NCBI GenBank assembly: GCA_014523525.1 | Contig: JAATVL010000187.1 | Location: 1 to 10,093 of the forward strand | Direction: 5' to 3' | From: Nitrososphaerales archaeon TH703 | GTDB lineage: Archaea > Thermoproteota > Nitrososphaeria > Nitrososphaerales > Nitrososphaeraceae | DNA length: 10,093 nt | Shown here: positions 6,669 through 10,093 of the stretch, one piece after another | How the letters are laid out: every line of letters begins with the position of its first letter | Numbering within the stretch: position 1 is the stretch's first letter | Notes under the pieces: generated by a model | What the model was told of the DNA's origin: nothing | Database searches by the model: none | What the model saw: the letters and a program-made list of their open reading frames with translations, nothing else | Translations under genes and position numbers: made by a program

Positions 6669-6738
6669 ACAACTGGTCGGATCTTTTGGACTATGCTTGA
6701 AGTCCATTGTCTTCGATTCATTACCTCCGATCAGTTGT
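6669..6738. repeat. 70-base element with 13-bp stem and nested 6-bp hairpin
   Basis: ACAACTGGTCGGA (6669-6681) pairs with TCCGATCAGTTGT (6726-6738): twelve Watson-Crick pairs and one G-T pair, which stays paired as G-U in a plus-strand RNA. Inside, TGGACT (6687-6692) and AGTCCA (6701-6706) form a second hairpin with an eight-base loop. It is GC-richer than its surroundings and lies between convergent genes. It may be a small RNA, a structured 3' end or a miniature repeat. It does not fold as a tRNA: the TTCGATTC near 6712 lacks a matching T-stem. Confidence 0.6.
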
Positions 6739-6870
6739 TGATTTGCAAAGTTTTCTAAATGGTTAATAAGTAATCTACGTTTTTCGTAATCTAATTCATT
6801 TTAAGGATAAAATGCAAATAATTTTAGAATGGACTTATCATTTATTTTTTATTCCCAAAGTTAGCCGAAA

Positions 6871-7080
6871 TCATCCTTTGTTGGGATTAGTAAATTTAAA
6901 TGAATGATCTGGTTTGACAGGAAAACTTGACAATTTGTCTTGATTGCAAACTGGACACAAGTTGTTAGTTCCAAGGATTTCATGCAGATATAATTTATTA
7001 ACACAAGTTACATTCCAGAGACACTGATCACAAATTAGAAATATTTTTTCATTATCCTTTAGATTTTTAGCGTAACCCAT
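6871..7080 (-). CDS. Small zinc-ribbon protein, unknown function
   Basis: A 69-residue protein starting MGYAKNLKDNEKIFLICDQC. Five cysteines are seen: Cys17, Cys20, Cys26, Cys42 and Cys45, with two C-x2-C knuckles (CDQC and CPVC) able to hold one zinc ion. The layout is that of a minimal zinc ribbon, as found in many small archaeal nucleic-acid or protein-binding factors; no specific family is named. A TTG at 7098 would add ATKTV after the initiator and is the alternative start. TTTAAATA (minus strand, 7123-7130) is centred about 28 bases before that TTG, so transcription likely starts near 7098. That gives either a leaderless TTG start or an ATG start with an 18-base leader; ATG is preferred on codon grounds. 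Confidence 0.75.
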   Translation of the reverse strand: MGYAKNLKDNEKIFLICDQCLWNVTCVNKLYLHEILGTNNLCPVCNQDKLSSFPVKPDHSFKFTNPNKG

Positions 7081-7122
7081 AACCGTTTTGGTAGCCAATA
7101 ATGATAACTTTACTTTTTCAGT

Positions 7123-7130
7123 TATTTAAA
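7123..7130 (-). promoter_or_regulatory. TATA box of the zinc-ribbon gene
   Basis: TTTAAATA on the minus strand is a good archaeal TATA match. Its centre is 28 bases before 7098, which predicts the transcript start there. Confidence 0.5.
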
Positions 7131-7277
7131 TTTCGATTATTTATGTTAAGCTAAGTAAATTTCTATCTTCATAATATACCAGCTGTTGTTATGAATAACG
7201 CAAAATTGTAGGACCTTTAGGGAATATTGATTGATAAGCCTTAAAGTATTTCTTAAGTTATTTAAAAAAGAGGGGTT

Positions 7278-7286
7278 AAAAAAAAA
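7278..7286 (-). terminator. T9 terminator after the single-span protein gene
   Basis: On the minus strand nine consecutive T residues begin about seven bases after the TAA stop at 7294-7296, followed after AACCCCTC by a second T6 run (7264-7269 region). This is a strong candidate for archaeal oligo-T termination and separates the gene from the zinc-ribbon gene downstream. Confidence 0.6.
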
Positions 7287-7293
7287 TATTAGC

Positions 7294-7563
7294 TTATTTT
7301 GAGTCACAGGATGATAATGTTAATTTAAACTCTTCTGGACTCTTGTAAATTCCACTTTGTTCGTAGCCTATTATTTTATCTCTACACGCAGAATATTGTT
7401 TCATCATACCTTGTGTGTACGATAGGCCTGCGTACATCAATAATACAATTGCCATTGTTATTGCTACTGATATCAGTAAGATAGATAAGGTCTTAGGTTC
7501 AATATGCTTTGAATTTGTAATGTGTTTTGTTCTTGAGAGCGGAGTATCTAGCATGATACTCAT
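7294..7563 (-). CDS. 89-residue single-span membrane protein, unknown function
   Basis: The protein starts MSIMLDTPLS, has a basic N-terminal part (Arg11, Lys13, Lys19, Lys24), one membrane span at about residues 25-47 (TLSILLISVAITMAIVLLMY) and an external tail of about 40 residues with two cysteines (Cys60 and Cys86) that could form a disulfide. The frame is open to a GTG at 7623 and also has an ATG at 7605. The ATG at 7563 is chosen because AAGGTGAT (minus strand, 7570-7577) lies six bases before it and matches the Shine-Dalgarno consensus. No family is recognised. The gene is transcribed alone, ended by an oligo-T run. Confidence 0.65.
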   Translation of the reverse strand: MSIMLDTPLSRTKHITNSKHIEPKTLSILLISVAITMAIVLLMYAGLSYTQGMMKQYSACRDKIIGYEQSGIYKSPEEFKLTLSSCDSK

Positions 7564-7631
7564 TTTAAAATCACCTTTTTGATCATTTTTGGATTCATAA
7601 TTCATTATTGGTGAAACGACCACTTTAAGTC

Positions 7632-7653
7632 TAGTAAGACGTCTTTATTACTA
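7632..7653. promoter_or_regulatory. Candidate operator: palindrome AAGACGTCTT within a wider inverted repeat
   Basis: AAGACGTCTT (7636-7645) is a perfect 10-bp palindrome. TAGTAA (7632-7637) and TTACTA (7648-7653) form an outer inverted pair, slightly off-centre. It lies about 70-90 bases before the ATG of the single-span protein in a divergent gap, the usual position for a dimeric regulator. No regulator is identified. Confidence 0.4.
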
Positions 7654-7670
7654 ATACCAAGCTTCTGATA

Positions 7671-7709
7671 TTTTTAATGTTAGATTCTTATTTTTCTGTT
7701 TTTAATGTT
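7671..7709. repeat. 11-bp direct repeat, 28-base period
   Basis: TTTTTAATGTT occurs at 7671-7681 and again at 7699-7709. A shorter pair, TAGTGGA, follows at 7725-7731 and 7743-7749. Both lie in the 228-base divergent gap 7564-7791 and could be regulator contacts. The T-rich repeat is close to background composition, so chance is possible. Confidence 0.35.
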
Positions 7710-7791
7710 GACTAGGCTTATCTTTAGTGGAATTAATTTTTGTAGTGGACATCACAATTTAGTACTCGTTGGCAAATAAGCCCAATGGATT

Positions 7792-7992
7792 ATGATTGAA
7801 TATTCGACCGGAAGATTAGTGGAAATTCAAAAACTAGAATTTTATAGATGTAAAATTGAGGAGCATTATTTTATGAGCCCATCCGGGAACCATATTGTTA
7901 TCGATTCCTATCCAAACGTTGATACAATTTATAACTATTGCACTAGCATTTTTGTTACTAAGTGTGGTCATTTAATGACTTTGTATCAATAA
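7792..7992 (+). CDS. Doubtful 66-codon frame overlapping the alcohol dehydrogenase 3' end
   Basis: An ATG at 7792 opens 66 codons that run 35 bases into the end of the alcohol dehydrogenase gene on the other strand. The product starts MIEYSTGRLVEIQKLEFYRC and has three Cys residues after that tract's first one is counted with Cys50 and Cys58; it has no membrane span and no motif that can be named. A weak TATA-like CAATTTAGTAC (about 7754-7764) lies some 30 bases upstream, and no Shine-Dalgarno is visible. It fills a gap otherwise empty of genes, but a chance frame is equally likely. Confidence 0.3.
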   Translation: MIEYSTGRLVEIQKLEFYRCKIEEHYFMSPSGNHIVIDSYPNVDTIYNYCTSIFVTKCGHLMTLYQ

Positions 7993-9016
7993 CAAATCGA
8001 TAGCGAACGTCACTATTAACAACCCTTGGGTAAGCTTGATTGACGTTTTGAATTGGGATAAGCTCAATATCACTTGTAATGTTATATTTATTACAGAAAT
8101 CAAGCATATCCTGGGTCTCACGTATTCCTCCGATAACAGACCCTGCAAGATTGCGACGAGGATTAATTAGCGATGATGCGCCAAGTAGCGTTTCCTTCTC
8201 GGGAATCCCTACTACGACCATAGTCCCGTCAAGGGCTAACAGATTCAGATAACGATTCCAATCAATTTCTACTGACAGTGTATTGATGATCAGATCAAAA
8301 TAACCCTCCATATTCTTCAAATTGTCAGTTTCAGATGTGTTATAGAATTTATCTGCTCCCATCTTCTTGGCCTCATCGTGTTTTTTTTGTGAATGGCTTA
8401 ACACGCTGACATCGGCATTTAAAGCATGTGCTATTTTTACTCCCATGTGACCCAATCCACCCAGACCTACTATACCAACTTTCTTTCCGGGACCTGCTTT
8501 CCAATGCATGAGAGGAGAATACATAGTGATACCAGCACAGAGGAGCGGCGCTGCACGATGCATAGGAAGCTTGTCAGGAATCTGAAGTACGTAATTTTGA
8601 TCTACTACGATTTTGTTGGAATAACCTCCTTGAGTTCTAGTTTTTCCATCTTTTTCAACTCCATTGTATGTCAAGTTTGGCCCCTCCACGCAATACTGTT
8701 CCATACCTTCAAGACAAGGGGTGCATTTTCGACAAGAGTCCACAAAACAACCAACGCCCACTCTGTCATCCACTTTGTAGTGTTCCACTTTTTTTCCAAC
8801 TGCCGTAACTATACCTGTGATCTCATGACCTGGAACCATAGGATATGTTGACCTTCCTCCCCACTCATCATTCACTTGGTGTATGTCTGTATGGCAGATC
8901 CCACAATATTGAATGTCAATTACCACATCATTCTCTCCAGGATTCCTTCTTTCAAAAGTGTATGGGCCAAGCGACGCTTTAGCCTGCTCAGCTGCATATC
9001 CGTGAACCTTGATCAT
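7958..9016 (-). CDS. Zinc-dependent NAD(P)-linked alcohol dehydrogenase, CAD (cinnamyl-type) family
   Basis: A 352-residue medium-chain dehydrogenase that should interconvert aldehydes and alcohols. The catalytic zinc ligands are Cys38 (CGICHTD), His64 with Glu65 (PGHE) and Cys160 (PLLCAG). The structural zinc is held by Cys95, Cys98, Cys101 and Cys109. The nucleotide-binding loop is GLGGLGHMG (184-192). After the second strand comes VLSHSQKK with no acidic residue at its end, which favours NADPH over NADH, as in CAD and YahK-like enzymes. Length is normal for the family. The ATG at 9016 gives the normal N-terminus (MIKVHGYAAEQA). No clear TATA box or Shine-Dalgarno was found just upstream. 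The 3' end overlaps the doubtful plus-strand frame. Natural substrate is unknown; a broad aldehyde reductase is the usual guess. Confidence 0.95.
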   Translation of the reverse strand: MIKVHGYAAEQAKASLGPYTFERRNPGENDVVIDIQYCGICHTDIHQVNDEWGGRSTYPMVPGHEITGIVTAVGKKVEHYKVDDRVGVGCFVDSCRKCTPCLEGMEQYCVEGPNLTYNGVEKDGKTRTQGGYSNKIVVDQNYVLQIPDKLPMHRAAPLLCAGITMYSPLMHWKAGPGKKVGIVGLGGLGHMGVKIAHALNADVSVLSHSQKKHDEAKKMGADKFYNTSETDNLKNMEGYFDLIINTLSVEIDWNRYLNLLALDGTMVVVGIPEKETLLGASSLINPRRNLAGSVIGGIRETQDMLDFCNKYNITSDIELIPIQNVNQAYPRVVNSDVRYRFVIDTKSLNDHT

Positions 9017-9115
9017 ATTCTTGTCAAAATTAAAGCCCAGTTAAGAACGTAATGAGAAGAGTACATGGATTCGCAAGGATATACTCTAAAAGAACATTCT
9101 ATGTAATATTATTGG

Positions 9116-9691
9116 TCAATTTAACATTTGACTGTCCTTCATACTATCAAATTCCATCCTGAACGCTTCCAATGTTTCCTCATCAAGAATACGGAACTCT
9201 ACAGTTTGAAGAGAACTAGCTCTTGGCTTCGAGCTGGAGTTTGTAATAAACCTTATTGATTCATTAACCAATATCTTTGCACATCTATCTTTAGGAAAAC
9301 CAAATATTCCCGAGCTTATGGCAGGAATAGATATACTTTTGAATCCATTTGCTTGAGCAAGTATTAAAGCATTTTTCATAGCTGATCTTAGCTTTTGATC
9401 CTCTTTTCCTTCACCAATTTTTGGTCCTACTGCGTGAACAACTGCTTTACATGGCAAGGTTCCAGAACCTGTTATAACAGCGTTACCAACTGGGACAACA
9501 CCTATTTTGTCACTGTCCTCTTGGATTATTTTTCCCCCTTTTCTTACAATGGCAGCCGCTAGTCCTCCTCCGTGTCTCAAATAAGAATTTGCAGCATTTA
9601 CTATTACATCTACGTTTCTTTCCGTAATATCGCCTCTAACTAGTCTAATTATTTTTCCCTTAATTGAAATTTGAGATATTATTTCTTTCAA
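9116..9691 (-). CDS. Macrodomain protein (ADP-ribose binding / deacylase type)
   Basis: A 191-residue stand-alone macrodomain. Visible ligand-loop motifs are GDIT (20-23), VNAANSYLRHGGGLAAAI (31-48), VGNAVITGSG (68-77), HAVGP (86-90) and ISSGIFGFP (125-133). Such proteins bind ADP-ribose and may remove it from proteins or hydrolyse O-acetyl-ADP-ribose; the Asn-Gly-Gly-Gly loop favours catalytic MacroD/YmdB-like behaviour, but this is inference. The start is TTG at 9691: no ATG exists before residue 105, and GGGGTGGT (minus strand, 9702-9709) sits about ten bases upstream as a Shine-Dalgarno-like site. AAAATATAAG (minus strand, 9737-9746) is a fitting TATA box. About 100 bases separate it from the alcohol dehydrogenase on the same strand, so co-transcription is possible. 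Confidence 0.93.
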   Translation of the reverse strand: MKEIISQISIKGKIIRLVRGDITERNVDVIVNAANSYLRHGGGLAAAIVRKGGKIIQEDSDKIGVVPVGNAVITGSGTLPCKAVVHAVGPKIGEGKEDQKLRSAMKNALILAQANGFKSISIPAISSGIFGFPKDRCAKILVNESIRFITNSSSKPRASSLQTVEFRILDEETLEAFRMEFDSMKDSQMLN

Positions 9692-9700
9692 ATATTTTTA

Positions 9701-9746
9701 ACCACCCCTACTTATTTGGACGATTTATTATTTATTCTTATATTTT
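9701..9746 (-). promoter_or_regulatory. TATA box and Shine-Dalgarno supporting the TTG start of the macrodomain gene
   Basis: On the minus strand AAAATATAAG (9737-9746) predicts transcription from about 9715, and GGGGTGGT just before 9701 lies about ten bases before the TTG. Together they give a leader of about 24 bases and support the unusual start. Confidence 0.45.
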
Positions 9747-9839
9747 GCAAATTGTATATAATGGTAACAAACTTAGTTTAAGTACTAAAGCAGGTTACTA
9801 TTTCACAAACTCTAATTAACTTGTTACTATAACTTGATG

Positions 9840-10025
9840 CTATATTTTATTTGTAATCTTTGATTTAAAGAACTTTAGTGTTGAATTGTTCAATTCCCTA
9901 AAATGTATTATAAAATGACTTACTCCCAAGTCGATATATTCACTCAAACCTTTAATTATCTTTTCAGGAGTTCCTATCAAATTACCGCCTGCGAGAGGAT
10001 ATCATAATCTGCTGTAAGTGTTAAT
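9840..10025 (-). pseudogene. Truncated, frameshifted remnant of a luciferase-like (F420/flavin-dependent) oxidoreductase
   Basis: The minus strand from 9986 down to a TAG at 9840-9842 encodes GNLIGTPEKIIKGLSEYIDL followed by GVSHFIIHF and a tail STLKFFKSKITNKI. This is the C-terminal end of a luciferase-like monooxygenase: G-T-P-E-K-I then a helix, then E-Y-x-D-L-G-V-x-H-F-I-x-H-F. Just upstream the next frame reads LTADYDILS; one missing G near 9991 would join them as LTADYDILSAGGNL, so a one-base deletion is likely. Further upstream that frame meets a stop at 10031-10033 and the end of the universal stress gene. Only about 60 of the usual 300-plus residues remain. Family members use F420 or FMN; this copy cannot be active. 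Confidence 0.65.
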
Positions 10026-10093
10026 CTACTTCACTGTCAACACTGGACAATGCGCATGTCTCACAACATCTGAGGCAACGCTACCAAGCACTA
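10026..10093 (-). CDS. Universal stress protein (UspA family), C-terminal end only, cut by window edge
   Basis: The last 21 codons are visible, ending in TAG: VLGSVASDVVRHAHCPVLTV plus Lys. This is the closing signature of the UspA fold: G-S-V-A at the ATP-phosphate loop (final G-S of G-2x-G-9x-G-S), then V-x-R-H-A-x-C-P-V-L-x-V. Most UspA proteins have about 140-150 residues or double that. The rest lies beyond the right edge. Its stop codon touches the relic of the luciferase-like gene. Confidence 0.85.
   Translation of the reverse strand, partial: VLGSVASDVVRHAHCPVLTVK

Larger units (their letters stand above)
6378..6870. other. 493-base convergent intergenic region, mostly AT-rich filler with one structured element
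   Basis: Both flanking genes end here. The region contains the 70-base inverted-repeat element at 6669-6738 and a weak hairpin with a T6 run at 6602-6622 that could end transcripts from the left. TCCCAAAG (6853-6860) and CTTTGTTGGGA (6876-6886) nearly mirror each other across the zinc-ribbon gene's stop. No credible coding frame was found. A 38-codon minus frame at 6605-6721 overlaps the inverted repeat and is not called. Confidence 0.5.

Noticed and set aside
6712..6719. TTCGATTC, resembling a tRNA T-loop
   Set aside because: The bases at either side do not pair as a T-stem and no acceptor or anticodon arms of tRNA geometry are present.
6605..6721. 38-codon minus-strand frame with GGAGGT one base before its ATG
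   Set aside because: The Shine-Dalgarno-like sequence is part of the inverted-repeat arm and is too close to the ATG; the product has no recognisable feature.
8426..8851. 141-codon plus-strand frame
   Set aside because: It lies wholly inside the alcohol dehydrogenase gene on the other strand, whose motifs are complete; it is an antisense shadow.

Overview
The window looks like archaeal DNA, most likely from an ammonia-oxidising archaeon of the Nitrososphaeria (Nitrososphaera/Nitrosocosmicus type). That placement is an inference. It rests on a membrane-anchored blue-copper protein of the kind these archaea use as an electron carrier, a very small Cys-rich zinc-ribbon protein, AT-rich DNA with TATA-like boxes about 26-30 bases before several genes, TTG starts, oligo-T terminators and relics of an F420/luciferase-type oxidoreductase. 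No rRNA or tRNA gene is present to confirm it.

Left part (1-2854). The end of a GNAT acetyltransferase (+) enters from the left edge. It faces a secreted PhoD-type phosphatase (-, 745-2370). The gap between them holds a candidate 35-residue single-span membrane peptide (-, 498-605). A 484-base gene-poor stretch follows, containing an 11-bp perfect inverted repeat, a 9-bp hairpin, a short frame behind a strong Shine-Dalgarno sequence, and a TATA-like box.

Middle (2855-6377). Four genes point right: an unusual NDH-2-type dehydrogenase with four extra N-terminal membrane spans and a canonical C2H2 zinc finger before the FAD domain; a membrane-anchored cupredoxin; a two-span small membrane protein; and a two-CBS-domain protein starting at TTG. 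NDH-2 feeding the quinone pool and the cupredoxin carrying electrons further on would belong to one respiratory chain. Each gene seems to have its own promoter, so this is a neighbourhood rather than a proven operon.

Right part (6378-10093). A 493-base convergent gap holds a 70-base element with a 13-bp stem. Then come a small zinc-ribbon protein (-), an 89-residue single-span protein (-), a divergent regulatory region with a palindrome and direct repeats, a doubtful 66-codon frame (+), a zinc-dependent CAD-type alcohol dehydrogenase (-), a macrodomain protein (-), a frameshifted remnant of a luciferase-like monooxygenase (-), and the last 21 codons of a universal stress protein (-) cut by the right edge.

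The items most worth a second look are the membrane/zinc-finger/NDH-2 fusion, the inverted-repeat element at 6669-6738, the luciferase-like remnant, and the unlisted small peptide at 498-605. No CRISPR array, transposase gene, tRNA or rRNA was found.
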